NCBI RefSeq assembly: GCF_001421805.1
Contig: NZ_LMLC01000005.1
Coordinates: forward strand, 310,001-374,000
Origin: Sphingomonas sp. Leaf34
GTDB taxonomy: Bacteria > Pseudomonadota > Alphaproteobacteria > Sphingomonadales > Sphingomonadaceae
Length of the DNA stretch: 64,000 nt
Reading direction: 5' to 3'
Of this stretch, positions 1 through 12,141 are shown one piece after another. The translations under genes and the position numbers were made by a program. Each line of letters starts with the position of its first letter. The stretch's first letter is position 1. Under the pieces are notes generated by a model. That model searched no databases. It was given only the letters and a program-made list of their open reading frames with translations, and was not told the origin of the DNA.

Positions 1-1902
1 TGGGAATTCGAACGCCGCGAGAGCGCCTATTTCATCGGCTTCGGAGGCGAGGTGACCGCGACCGACAGCGGCCACATCCACTGGAGCCCGGCCGAAGCGG
101 TCGAGGCGATGGCGGTCGATACCCCCGTCGTCGGCTGGCGCGGCAAACACGTCAACACGCTGCGGCTGTGGACCGCGCGCGCGTTCGATCCGATCAAGCT
201 CGACCGGTTCAACGCGGGCGACTTCACCGGCGCGCTCGCCGATCAGATGCGCGCCGAGACGCTCACGCGCGTGCTCTATCCCAATGATTCGACCGCCGCG
301 GGGCAGGAACTGCGGCTGCGGCAGGAATATTTCTTCTCGTCCGCCTCGATCCAGGACATCGTCCGCCGCCACATCCAGTATTTCGGCGACATCCGCACGC
401 TGCCCGACAAGGCCGCGATCCAGCTGAACGACACGCACCCCGCGGTCTCGGTCGCCGAGCTGATGCGGCTGCTGATCGATCACCACGAATTCGCGTTCGA
501 CGAGGCGTGGAAGATCACGCGCGCCACCTTCGGCTACACCAACCACACATTGCTGCCCGAGGCGCTGGAGAGCTGGCCGCTGCCGCTGTTCGAGCGCCTG
601 CTGCCGCGGCACATGCAGATCGTTTATGCGATCAACGCTAGACTGCTGCGTGAAGCGCGCGGCGTGGACGGCATCGACGACCGCGCGATCGCCGCGATCA
701 GCCTGATCGACGAGGGCGGCGAGCGGCGCGTGCGGATGGCGAACCTCGCCTTTGCCGGATCGCATAGCGTCAACGGCGTTGCAGCGCTCCATACGCAGTT
801 GATGAAAAAGACGGTCTTCGCCGATCTCCACCGCCTCTATCCGACGCGAATCAACAACAAGACCAACGGGATAACCCCGCGCCGCTGGCTCCAGCAGTGC
901 AACCCCGGCCTCACGGCGCTGATCCGCGACGCGATCGGTGACGGCTTTCTCGACGATGCCGAACGGCTGATCGATCTTGATGTTTTTGCCGACGATGCAG
1001 CGTTCAGGGAGCGGTTTTGGGCGGTGAAGCGTTCGAACAAGGTGGCACTGGCAAATCAGATCAAGGACAGCATGGGGCTACGCATCGACCCCGACGCGCT
1101 GTTCGACGTGCAGATCAAGCGCATCCACGAGTATAAGCGCCAGCTGCTCAACATCATCGAGACGGTCGCGCTCTATGACCAGATCCGCAGCCATCCCGAA
1201 CGCGACTGGACGCCCCGCGTAAAGCTGTTCGCGGGCAAGGCGGCGTCGAGCTATCACAATGCGAAATTGGTCATCAAACTGGCGAACGACGTTGCGCGTC
1301 GGATCAATGCGGACCCGTCGGTCGGCGGGCTTCTGAAGGTCGCGTTCCTGCCCAATTACAATGTGTCGCTGGCGGAGAAGATCATCCCCGCCGCCGATCT
1401 CAGCGAACAGATCTCGACCGCGGGGCTCGAGGCGTCGGGCACCGGCAACATGAAGTTCGCGATGAACGGCGCGCTGACGATCGGCACGCTCGACGGCGCG
1501 AATATCGAGATCAAGGACCGGGTCGGCGACGACAACATCTTCATCTTCGGCATGACCGCGGACGAGGTCGAGGCGAAGCGCGCGTCGGGCTATGATCCCC
1601 GCCGCGTGATCGACGGGTCGAACGAGTTGCGCCAGGCGGTATCGGCGATCGCCTCGGGCGTGTTCTCGCCCGACGATCGCCAGCGTTATGCCGGGCTGAT
1701 GGGCGGGCTGTACGAAGGCGACTGGTTCATGCTCGCCGCCGATTTCGACAGCTATGCCACCGCGCAGCGTAGCGTCGACACGCGCTGGAACGATCGCGAC
1801 GCGTGGGTCGCCTCGACCGTGCGCAACGTCGCACGCGTCGGCTGGTTCTCGTCCGACCGCACGATCCGCGAATATGCGCGCGATATCTGGACGGTGATGT
1901 GA
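1..1902 (+). CDS. glgP: Glycogen phosphorylase, 5' end cut by the window
   Basis: Releases glucose-1-phosphate from the non-reducing ends of glycogen in the cytoplasm. The frame is open from base 1 (Trp-Glu-Phe-Glu-Arg), so about 200 N-terminal residues lie outside the window; 633 residues remain against about 800-830 for the family. The conserved C-terminal half is intact, with IKRIHEYKRQLLN and the pyridoxal-phosphate lysine in SGTGNMKFAMNG (Lys codon at 1453-1455). The TGA stop overlaps the GTG start of the branching enzyme gene, so the two are translationally coupled. It is the first visible gene of the glycogen operon. Confidence 0.96.
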   Translation, partial: WEFERRESAYFIGFGGEVTATDSGHIHWSPAEAVEAMAVDTPVVGWRGKHVNTLRLWTARAFDPIKLDRFNAGDFTGALADQMRAETLTRVLYPNDSTAAGQELRLRQEYFFSSASIQDIVRRHIQYFGDIRTLPDKAAIQLNDTHPAVSVAELMRLLIDHHEFAFDEAWKITRATFGYTNHTLLPEALESWPLPLFERLLPRHMQIVYAINARLLREARGVDGIDDRAIAAISLIDEGGERRVRMANLAFAGSHSVNGVAALHTQLMKKTVFADLHRLYPTRINNKTNGITPRRWLQQCNPGLTALIRDAIGDGFLDDAERLIDLDVFADDAAFRERFWAVKRSNKVALANQIKDSMGLRIDPDALFDVQIKRIHEYKRQLLNIIETVALYDQIRSHPERDWTPRVKLFAGKAASSYHNAKLVIKLANDVARRINADPSVGGLLKVAFLPNYNVSLAEKIIPAADLSEQISTAGLEASGTGNMKFAMNGALTIGTLDGANIEIKDRVGDDNIFIFGMTADEVEAKRASGYDPRRVIDGSNELRQAVSAIASGVFSPDDRQRYAGLMGGLYEGDWFMLAADFDSYATAQRSVDTRWNDRDAWVASTVRNVARVGWFSSDRTIREYARDIWTVM

Positions 1903-4061
1903 AGCCACCCGAAGGCGCCATCGTTGCCCTGATCGAGGGGCGTCACGACGATCCCTTCTCGTTGCTCGGCGTGCATGCCGGACCCGGGGGCACGTTCGCG
2001 CGCGCCTGGTTGCCGGGCGCGGCAACCGCGGAGGCGCATGCGCTCGACGGCACGACGCTCGGCACGCTCCCCCTGATCGACGATCGCGGGCTGTTCGAGG
2101 GGCCGATCAACGGCGATCCGCAGCCGGTGAAATATCATGCCGAGGGTGGCGGTGCAGACTGGTGGGTGACCGACCCGTACAGCTTCGGCCCCGTGCTCGG
2201 CCCCGTCGACGACGTGCTGATGGCCGAAGGCACGCACCACCGCCTCCACGACAAGATGGGCGCGCACCTGATCGAGCATGAGGGCGCGCACGGTGTCCAT
2301 TTTGCGCTCTGGGCGCCCAATGCGCAGCGCGTCTCGGTGGTCGGCGACTTCAACGACTGGGACGGTCGCCGCCATACGATGCGCAAACGCGGCGACGTCG
2401 GCGTGTGGGAGATCTTCATCCCCGACATCGCCGAGTATCGCGCGTACAAATACGAGATCGTCGGCCCCGATGGCCAGCTCCAGCCGCTGAAGGCCGATCC
2501 GTTCGCCTTTGCCAGCGAACTGCGCCCCGCGACCGCGTCGATCACGCGGACGCTGGCGCACGAATGGGCGGATACCAGCCACCGCGCGCACTGGGCCTCG
2601 GTCGATCCGCGCCGCGTGCCGATCAGCATCTACGAGGTGCATGCGGGATCCTGGGACCGCGACGCCGAGGGCTGGTTCCTGACCTGGGATACGCTCGCCG
2701 ACCGGTTGATTCCGTATGTGGTCGAGATGGGCTTCACGCACATCGAGTTCATGCCGATCAGCGAACATCCCTATGATCCGAGCTGGGGCTATCAGACCAC
2801 CGGGCTCTACGCGCCGTCTGCACGGTTCGGCGATGTCGAGGGATTTGCGCGGTTCGTCGACGGCGCGCATCTGGCCGGGATCGGCGTGCTGCTCGACTGG
2901 GTGCCTGCGCATTTCCCGACCGACGCGTTCGGGCTCGCGCATTTCGACGGCACCGCGCTCTACGAACATGAGGACCCGCGGCTCGGCTACCACCCCGACT
3001 GGAACACCGCGATCTATAATTTCGGGCGACGCGAGGTGTCGTCCTTCCTCGTCAACAACGCGCTGTTCTGGGCCGAGCGCTATCATATCGACGGGATTCG
3101 CGTGGATGCGGTCGCGTCTATGCTGTACCGCGATTATTCGCGCGAGGCGGGCGAATGGATCCCCAACGAGCAAGGCGGCCGCGAGAATTGGGAAGCTGTC
3201 GCGTTCCTGCGCGCCATGAACCGCGCGGTGCACGCACAACACCCCGGCATCTTCACGATCGCCGAGGAATCGACTTCGTGGCCGGGCGTCTCCGCCCCCG
3301 TCGGCGACGACGGCAAGAGCGGTGGCCTGGGCTTCGGGTTCAAGTGGAACATGGGCTTCATGCACGACACGCTCCAGTACATGGCGCGCGATCCGCTGCA
3401 CCGGAAACATCACCATGGCGAGATCAATTTTGGCTTGGTCTATGCGTTCAGCGAGAATTTCGTCCTGCCGCTGAGCCACGACGAAGTGGTCCACGGCAAG
3501 GGGTCGCTGCTGACCAAGATGCCCGGCGACGACTGGCAGCAATTCGCCAACCTGCGCGCCTATTACGCGTTCATGTGGGGCTATCCGGGCAAGAAATTGC
3601 TCTTCATGGGGCAGGAATTCGCGCAGCGCCGCGAATGGTCCGAAGGCCGTGCGCTTGATTGGGATCTGCGCAATGCGCGCAGCCATGAGGGTATTCGCAA
3701 TCTCGTCCGAGACCTGAACGCGGTCTATCGCGAGAAGCCCGCGCTCCACGCCCGAGACTGCGAGAGCGAGGGCTTCGAATGGCTGATCGCCGACGATGCC
3801 GCCAATTCGGTCTTTGCGTGGCTGCGCAAGGCACCGGGCGCGAAGCCGGTCGCGATCATCGCCAACATGACGCCGATCGCGCGTGCACCCTATCGCATCC
3901 CGCTCCCGCTCGACGGCCGCTGGTGCGAGATCATCAACAGCGACGCGCATGAATATTGGGGCAGCGGGCTCGGCAATCTCGGCGGCGTCGTTGCCGAGAA
4001 AGGTGCTGCCTGGGTCACGTTGCCGCCGCTCGCGACGATCATGCTGGAATATGAAGGCTGA
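1899..4061 (+). CDS. glgB: 1,4-alpha-glucan (glycogen) branching enzyme
   Basis: Introduces alpha-1,6 branches into glycogen. The 720-residue product has the usual order: N-terminal CBM48-type domain, GH13 catalytic barrel and C-terminal beta domain. Visible catalytic landmarks are GIRVDAVASM (nucleophile Asp), FTIAEEST (acid/base Glu) and LPLSHDEVVHGKGS. A longer open frame reaches back to 1803, but that stretch lies inside glgP and is not family-like. The GTG at 1899, overlapping the glgP stop as GTGA, gives the natural N-terminus MKPPEGAIVALIEGRHDDP. Followed after 87 bp by glgC. Confidence 0.96.
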   Translation: MKPPEGAIVALIEGRHDDPFSLLGVHAGPGGTFARAWLPGAATAEAHALDGTTLGTLPLIDDRGLFEGPINGDPQPVKYHAEGGGADWWVTDPYSFGPVLGPVDDVLMAEGTHHRLHDKMGAHLIEHEGAHGVHFALWAPNAQRVSVVGDFNDWDGRRHTMRKRGDVGVWEIFIPDIAEYRAYKYEIVGPDGQLQPLKADPFAFASELRPATASITRTLAHEWADTSHRAHWASVDPRRVPISIYEVHAGSWDRDAEGWFLTWDTLADRLIPYVVEMGFTHIEFMPISEHPYDPSWGYQTTGLYAPSARFGDVEGFARFVDGAHLAGIGVLLDWVPAHFPTDAFGLAHFDGTALYEHEDPRLGYHPDWNTAIYNFGRREVSSFLVNNALFWAERYHIDGIRVDAVASMLYRDYSREAGEWIPNEQGGRENWEAVAFLRAMNRAVHAQHPGIFTIAEESTSWPGVSAPVGDDGKSGGLGFGFKWNMGFMHDTLQYMARDPLHRKHHHGEINFGLVYAFSENFVLPLSHDEVVHGKGSLLTKMPGDDWQQFANLRAYYAFMWGYPGKKLLFMGQEFAQRREWSEGRALDWDLRNARSHEGIRNLVRDLNAVYREKPALHARDCESEGFEWLIADDAANSVFAWLRKAPGAKPVAIIANMTPIARAPYRIPLPLDGRWCEIINSDAHEYWGSGLGNLGGVVAEKGAAWVTLPPLATIMLEYEG

Positions 4062-4148
4062 TCGAGTTCGAAGACCGATCCGGCGCAATGACGGAACAAC
4101 CCGCGGGTGACGGGGCGTTATACCGCGGACGATTAGGGAGAGACGGAC

Positions 4149-5411
4149 ATGGTTGAACGGCGGGGACAGCCACTGGCGCGCGACGCGATGGCGTATGTGC
4201 TGGCCGGTGGCCGCGGCAGTCGGCTGATGGAGCTGACCGATACGCGCGCGAAACCCGCGGTGTATTTCGGCGGCAAGGCACGGATCATCGATTTCGCGCT
4301 GTCGAACGCGATCAATTCGGGCATCCGCCGGATCGGCGTGGCCACGCAGTACAAGGCGCATTCGCTGATCCGCCATTTGCAAAGCGGCTGGAACTTCCTG
4401 CGCTCCGAACGCAACGAGAGCTTCGACATCCTGCCCGCGTCGCAGCGGATCAGCGAGTTCCAATGGTATGAGGGCACCGCCGACGCGGTGTACCAGAATA
4501 TCGACATCATCGAGAGCCACGCGCCCGAATACATGGTCATCCTGGCGGGCGATCATATCTACAAGATGGATTACGAGCTGATCCTGCAACAGCATTGCGA
4601 GACCGGCGCGGACGTCACGATCGCCTGTCTCGAAGTGCCGCGGATGGAGGCGGTCGGCTTCGGCGTGATGGCGGTCGACGAGCATGACAACGTCACCGCG
4701 TTCGTCGAGAAGCCCGCCGATCCCCCGGCGATTCCGGGCAATCCGGACATCGCGCTGGCATCGATGGGGATCTACGTCTTCCACACTCGGTTGCTGTTCG
4801 ACGAACTGCGCCGCGATGCCGAGACGCCAGGCTCCGCGCGCGACTTCGGCAAGGACATCATCCCGTACCTCGTGAAGCACGGCAAGGCGGTCGCGCATCG
4901 CTTCTCGGACAGCTGCGTGCGATCGGAGGGCGAAGTCGAGGCCTATTGGCGTGACGTCGGGACGGTCGATGCCTATTGGGAGGCCAATATCGATCTGACC
5001 GACGTGGTGCCCAAGCTCGATCTGTACGACCGCAGCTGGCCGCTATGGACTTATTCGGAGGTCACGCCCCCCGCCAAGTTCGTTCATGCCGATGACGGGC
5101 GGCGCGGCGAAGCGGTGTCGAGCCTTGTTTCGGGCGACTGCATCATCTCGGGGTCGTCGATCCATCGCAGCCTGATCTTCACGGGCACGCGCGCGCACAG
5201 CTATTCGATGCTCGACCAGGCAGTGATCCTGCCGCATTGCGAGATCGGTCGCGGTGCGCGACTGTCCAAGGTGGTAGTCGATCGCGGCGTGGTGATCCCG
5301 GACGGCCTCGTCGTCGGCGAGGATGCCGCACTCGACGCGCACCGCTTCCGCCGTACCGACAATGGCGTGGTGCTCGTGACCAAATCGATGATCGACCGGC
5401 TGACCGAATGA
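4149..5411 (+). CDS. glgC: Glucose-1-phosphate adenylyltransferase
   Basis: Makes ADP-glucose from ATP and glucose-1-phosphate, the committed step of bacterial glycogen synthesis. At 420 residues it has the family length. The nucleotidyltransferase signature [17 protein letters not shown] is near the N-terminus, followed by [19 protein letters not shown]; the C-terminal third is a left-handed beta-helix. The ATG is preceded by an AGGGAGAG ribosome binding site. The 87-bp gap after glgB holds no gene and may carry an internal promoter. Confidence 0.97.
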   Translation: MVERRGQPLARDAMAYVLAGGRGSRLMELTDTRAKPAVYFGGKARIIDFALSNAINSGIRRIGVATQYKAHSLIRHLQSGWNFLRSERNESFDILPASQRISEFQWYEGTADAVYQNIDIIESHAPEYMVILAGDHIYKMDYELILQQHCETGADVTIACLEVPRMEAVGFGVMAVDEHDNVTAFVEKPADPPAIPGNPDIALASMGIYVFHTRLLFDELRRDAETPGSARDFGKDIIPYLVKHGKAVAHRFSDSCVRSEGEVEAYWRDVGTVDAYWEANIDLTDVVPKLDLYDRSWPLWTYSEVTPPAKFVHADDGRRGEAVSSLVSGDCIISGSSIHRSLIFTGTRAHSYSMLDQAVILPHCEIGRGARLSKVVVDRGVVIPDGLVVGEDAALDAHRFRRTDNGVVLVTKSMIDRLTE

Positions 5412-5451
5412 GCATGCGACCGGCGCGGGCGTCGCTGCAACGGGAGTTCGA

Positions 5452-8516
<3,065 letters not shown>

Positions 8517-8530
8517 TGCAGGCTGGCAGA

Positions 8531-9367
8531 ATGACGCATCGACCACGCCGCAGCGCGCTCTACATGCCCGCGTCCAACCCGCGGGCGATCGCCAAGGCAC
8601 GGACGCTCGCCTGCGACGTCGTCATTCTCGACCTGGAGGACGCCGTCGCGCCCGAGGAAAAGGGCGCCGCACGCGACCGGGTCGTTGCGACCGTGCGCGA
8701 CGGGGGTTTCGGCGCACGCGAACTCGTGGTCCGGATCAACGGCCTCGAGACGCCATGGTACGCGGATGACATCGCTGCGGTACGCGGGATCGGCGTCGAT
8801 GCGGTGCTGGTGCCCAAGCTGTCCTACCCGGCTGAGTTGAATGCGGTCCGCAGCTCGCTTGGCGACGACGGCACGCCAATCTGGGCGATGATCGAGACCT
8901 GTGCCGCGATCCTGTCGCTGCCGGCGCTGTCCGACGCTGCGGCGTCGGCGCGACTGACCGCGCTGGTGGCGGGCACGAACGATCTTGCCAAGGAGATGCG
9001 GTGCCGACTTGGAGCGGAGCGCACGCCGTTGTTCCCGGCGCTCGCGTCGATCTTGATGGCCGCTCGCGCCGCGGGGATCGTCGCGCTCGATGGCGTCTGT
9101 AACGCGCTCGACGATCCGGCGCGATTTGATGCCGAATGCGCGCAAGGCGCGATGCTGGGGTTCGACGGCAAGACGCTGATCCACCCCTCGCAGATCGAGG
9201 CAGCAAATACCGCCTTCGGTCCGAGCAAGGACGAACTGGCATGGGCGCGCGCGATCGTCGCGGCGTTCGCGGTTCCTGATAATGCGGACAAGGGCGCCAT
9301 CCGCCTCGATGGCCAGATGGTCGAGCGGCTGCACCTCGCCCAAGCGGAAGCTGTGCTGCGGCTCTGA
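8531..9367 (+). CDS. CoA ester lyase, HpcH/HpaI aldolase / citrate lyase beta (CitE-like)
   Basis: A TIM-barrel lyase of about 278 residues in the CitE-like family, whose members cleave or hydrolyse CoA thioesters such as malyl-CoA or citramalyl-CoA. Landmarks are RSALYMPASNPRA at the N-terminus, the metal-site segment VILDLEDAVAPEEK, the catalytic Arg region LVVRING and the late GFDGKTLIHPSQI. The ATG at 8531 gives the usual MTHRPRRSALYMP start; an in-frame ATG at 8516, overlapping the pgm stop as TGATG, is an alternative. Substrate cannot be told from sequence, and the link to glycogen is positional only. Confidence 0.88.
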   Translation: MTHRPRRSALYMPASNPRAIAKARTLACDVVILDLEDAVAPEEKGAARDRVVATVRDGGFGARELVVRINGLETPWYADDIAAVRGIGVDAVLVPKLSYPAELNAVRSSLGDDGTPIWAMIETCAAILSLPALSDAAASARLTALVAGTNDLAKEMRCRLGAERTPLFPALASILMAARAAGIVALDGVCNALDDPARFDAECAQGAMLGFDGKTLIHPSQIEAANTAFGPSKDELAWARAIVAAFAVPDNADKGAIRLDGQMVERLHLAQAEAVLRL

Positions 9368-9380
9368 CGCAGGCCAGCGC

Positions 9381-9644
9381 TCAACCCTTCGCGTTCGCGC
9401 GCCGGGTGGCCCAGCCCTTCTTCGCGGCGGCAGACCGGTCGCCTGCCCCCGATGCCGTGTGCGTATCTGGCTTGCCCCGGCCGGAGCCGGACTTGTTGCC
9501 GCCGCCCGAATCCTTGTTCACCGTGGCCCAGGCGCGCGCTTGCGCTTCCGGCTCGGGAACGCCGCTCGCCTCATAGCCGTCGGCGATATGCGCGGCCTTG
9601 CGCTTCTGCTTGTCGGTATACGCGTCCTTGTCGCCCTGCGGCAT
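9381..9644 (-). CDS. Small basic hydrophilic protein, plasmid-stabilisation-like
   Basis: An 87-residue, very polar protein. The N-terminal half (DKQKRKAAHIADGYEASGVPEPEAQARAWATVN, residues about 10-43) resembles short proteobacterial proteins commonly labelled plasmid stabilisation protein; the function is unknown. The C-terminal half is Gly/Ser/Lys-rich and probably disordered, ending in a lysine/arginine tail (AAAKKGWATRRANAKG). It follows an ATG with a CAGGAGAG ribosome binding site. It converges on the CitE-like gene with a 13-bp gap. Confidence 0.7.
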   Translation of the reverse strand: MPQGDKDAYTDKQKRKAAHIADGYEASGVPEPEAQARAWATVNKDSGGGNKSGSGRGKPDTHTASGAGDRSAAAKKGWATRRANAKG

Positions 9645-9692
9645 TGCAGCTCTCCTGGTCAGGGAGCGTCAACGTTCAGAGCGACGCCGCGT

Positions 9693-10274
9693 TCACCGCC
9701 CGATCCAGTCCGCCACCTCGGTCGCGACCTGGTTCGCCGCCTGGTTGATCCCCGCCGCCGCCGAGGGCGCGTCGATCGCCGACACCGGCACGCGCGCCTC
9801 GAAACGATGCTTCTCGACCGACGTCTTGCCGACGCGGGTGAGCGAGGCGTCGAACGTCACGACCGCCTCGCGCGTCGTCGCATCGAGGCCGAACGCGCGG
9901 AGTTCGCCGCCCAGCAAGCCGCCCGGATCGCCGATCGACTGCGCGGTCGACAGCACCACGAGTCCGGTCCGCGACGCGACCGTGTCCGATACCAACCGTG
10001 CGAACAGACGCGCCGGCGGCTCCGCCCACTGCGCATCGGTCACATAGGCGATCGAGGTCGGGGTGGCCTGCACGGGCACGCGCGCGGTCGCCAGCGACTG
10101 CGGCACGACGGGCACCTGGATCGTGATCGACTTGCTCGTCGCCGAATCCTGGTTCTGCCCGACCGTCACGGTCGACGCACTCGTCAGCGTCAGCAGCGTG
10201 GGGGGCGGCTTGGCGCCGAAGCTGATGCACCCGGCAAGCGGCAGCATCGCGATCAGGATGAGCGGTGTCTTCAT
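9693..10274 (-). CDS. ABC-type transport auxiliary lipoprotein (PqiC / DUF330 type)
   Basis: Predicted outer-membrane or periplasmic lipoprotein partner of an MCE lipid transporter. A short signal peptide ends in the lipobox LAGC (MKTPLILIAMLPLAGC). The remaining sequence of about 180 residues matches the auxiliary-lipoprotein layout, with an LFARLVSDTVASRTG segment and a long C-terminal region. ATG 10274 was preferred over the in-frame GTG at 10286 because it has a TGAGG element at good spacing and starts the signal peptide directly. Last gene of the permease-ATPase-MCE-lipoprotein operon. Confidence 0.85.
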   Translation of the reverse strand: MKTPLILIAMLPLAGCISFGAKPPPTLLTLTSASTVTVGQNQDSATSKSITIQVPVVPQSLATARVPVQATPTSIAYVTDAQWAEPPARLFARLVSDTVASRTGLVVLSTAQSIGDPGGLLGGELRAFGLDATTREAVVTFDASLTRVGKTSVEKHRFEARVPVSAIDAPSAAAGINQAANQVATEVADWIGR

Positions 10275-10282
10275 GGCGTGCC

Positions 10283-11245
10283 TCACTTACCCTTGTAATC
10301 CGGGAGCTTCTGCTGCCCGATCAGCGAACTCGCACCCTGCTGGTCGACCTTTTCGGCGACCGACGACAAGGCCGCCGCGGTCGTCCGCAGATCGCGGACC
10401 AGACGGTTGGCCTCGGGGATCGTCGTCTTCGAAAAGGCCTGCAACCCCGGCCGCGCATCGCCGATCGCCGAATTCAGCGTATCGGCGCTCCGCTGCGCGG
10501 AGACGATCGCCTTGTTCAGATTGGCCATTGCCGGCTTCACGTCCTCGGACAGGACGCCGTTGGTGGTCTTGGCGAGAACGCCGAACTGTTGCGCGGCATC
10601 GCCGGCCTGCTGGATCGCAACGCGCGTCTGCGCAAGCGTCGCGGCGATCTCCGGACCGCGATCGGCGAGCGCATCGGTCAACCGGTTGGTGTTTTCGAGA
10701 ATGCCCGCGATCGATGCCTGGTTACGGTCGGTCAGCAGCCCGGTCAGCCGCTCGGTCAGCGTCGACAGCCGCTCAAGCAACTGCGGGGCCGAGTTCAGGA
10801 TCGCGCCGAGGCCGCCCTGCTTGGTCGGAATGACCGGTACGCCATAGGGGCAAGGCTGGCCGTTGACGTCGGGGCATGCGACTGCCGGAGCGCCCTTGCG
10901 CGCACCATCGAGCGATACCTGGCTGACGCCGGTGAAGCCGACGCCCGAGATCGACGCGGTCGTGCCCTGCAGCACCGGGGTCTCGTCGTTGACGCTGATC
11001 CGGACGCGGACGAACTGCGGATCGTTCTTCCACAGCGAAATCGTCTTCACCTGGCCAGACGGCACGCCCGAGAACACCACCGCGGACCCGCGCGCGAGCC
11101 CGTCGACCGACTGGCGGAAGAAGATGTCATATTCCTTCTCTTCCTTGCCGCCAAGCCGCGCGATCCACACGGTGAACAGCGCCAGCAAGGCGAGCAAGAT
11201 CAGCACGACGGCGCCGACTAGGACGTGGTTCGAACGGGTTTCCAT
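10283..11245 (-). CDS. MCE/MlaD domain protein of a phospholipid ABC transporter
   Basis: A periplasmic, inner-membrane-anchored lipid carrier. One N-terminal membrane segment (VLVGAVVLILLALLALFTVW, residues about 8-27) precedes the MCE domain (YDIFFRQSVDGLARGSAVVFSG onward). A long helical C-terminal region with LNKAIVSAQRSADTLNSAI follows. The total is 320 residues. ATG 11245 shares one base with the stop of the ATPase gene (TGATG), so the operon is coupled. The function as a retrograde or anterograde phospholipid carrier is inferred from family. Confidence 0.92.
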   Translation of the reverse strand: METRSNHVLVGAVVLILLALLALFTVWIARLGGKEEKEYDIFFRQSVDGLARGSAVVFSGVPSGQVKTISLWKNDPQFVRVRISVNDETPVLQGTTASISGVGFTGVSQVSLDGARKGAPAVACPDVNGQPCPYGVPVIPTKQGGLGAILNSAPQLLERLSTLTERLTGLLTDRNQASIAGILENTNRLTDALADRGPEIAATLAQTRVAIQQAGDAAQQFGVLAKTTNGVLSEDVKPAMANLNKAIVSAQRSADTLNSAIGDARPGLQAFSKTTIPEANRLVRDLRTTAAALSSVAEKVDQQGASSLIGQQKLPDYKGK

Positions 11246-12141
11246 CAGCGCGTCCTTGCTTCTTTCTCGGCGTATGTCGCGTCGGCGTCGTCCGGCGCGG
11301 ACTGCTTGGACTGGACTTCGGTAGGATGTTGTGCAGCTTGCTCGTCGGCGCGCGCGTGCGCCTCCTGCGTCGCGACCGCGGCACGACCGCGCGGCCCCTT
11401 GAAATATTCCTCGATCCACGGGTGATCGAGCGCGATCAGTTCATCGATCGTCCCGACCGCGATCACCTTCTTGTCGGCGAGCACCGCGACCCGGTCGCAG
11501 ATCGCATAGAGCGTGTCGAGGTCGTGCGTGATCAGGAACACCGTCAGCCCCAGCGTCTTCTGCAACGACTGGATCAACCCGTCGAACGCCGCGGCACCGA
11601 TCGGATCGAGCCCGGCGGTCGGTTCGTCGAGAAACAGCAGTTCCGGATCGAGCGCAAGCGCCCGCGCCAGCCCCGCGCGCTTCTTCATGCCGCCCGACAA
11701 TTCGGCGGGAAACTTGTTCGCGGCGTCGGCAGGCAGGCCGGTCATCACGACCTTGTACGACGCGATCTCCGAGAGCAGCGCGCCTGTCAGGTCCGGGTAG
11801 AATTCGCGCAACGGCACTTCGACATTCTCGGCCACTGTCAGCGTCGAGAACAGCGCACCGCCCTGGAACAAGACGCCCCAGCGCTTGCGAATCTCGGTCG
11901 CTTCGGTTTCTTCGCGACCGATATTGGGCTCGCCGAAGACGCTGATCTCGCCCGCCGCGGGGGTCTGCAGCCCGATGATCGACCGCATCAGCACCGACTT
12001 GCCGGTACCCGACCCGCCGACCACGCCGAGTATCTCGCCGCGCCGCACGTCGAGGTCGAGCCCTTCGTGCACCACCGAGTCGCCGAATGCGTTCTTCAGC
12101 CCCTTTACGGAGATGAGGATATCGTCTGTCTTGCGGGGCAT
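11245..12141 (-). CDS. ABC transporter ATP-binding protein of the MCE/Mla lipid transport system
   Basis: A cytoplasmic ATPase of 298 residues, MlaF-like. Motifs present are Walker A (VVGGSGTGKSVLMRSI), the ABC signature (ELSGGMKKRAGLARALALDP), Walker B (LLFLDEPTAGLDPI) and the H-loop (FLITHDLDTLY). The C-terminus has an extra charged tail of about 45 residues rich in Glu, Ala and Gln. ATG 12141 overlaps the permease stop by one base. An open frame extends upstream to 12411 but lies inside the permease gene and was rejected as a start. Confidence 0.94.
   Translation of the reverse strand: MPRKTDDILISVKGLKNAFGDSVVHEGLDLDVRRGEILGVVGGSGTGKSVLMRSIIGLQTPAAGEISVFGEPNIGREETEATEIRKRWGVLFQGGALFSTLTVAENVEVPLREFYPDLTGALLSEIASYKVVMTGLPADAANKFPAELSGGMKKRAGLARALALDPELLFLDEPTAGLDPIGAAAFDGLIQSLQKTLGLTVFLITHDLDTLYAICDRVAVLADKKVIAVGTIDELIALDHPWIEEYFKGPRGRAAVATQEAHARADEQAAQHPTEVQSKQSAPDDADATYAEKEARTR

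Noticed and set aside
1803..1898. Extended N-terminus for the branching enzyme
   Set aside because: The extra codons lie inside glgP and do not resemble GlgB; the GTG at 1899 overlapping the glgP stop gives the normal N-terminus.
1752..4898. 1048-codon minus-strand open frame
   Set aside because: Antisense to glgB and the start of glgC; its composition is that of a mirror frame (His, Arg, Asp, Val rich) and it has no start context.
9381..9644. Evidence of plasmid or integrated element from a plasmid-stabilisation-like protein
   Set aside because: The label is a database habit for this small family; no partition, replication, integrase or att-like sequence is near it.
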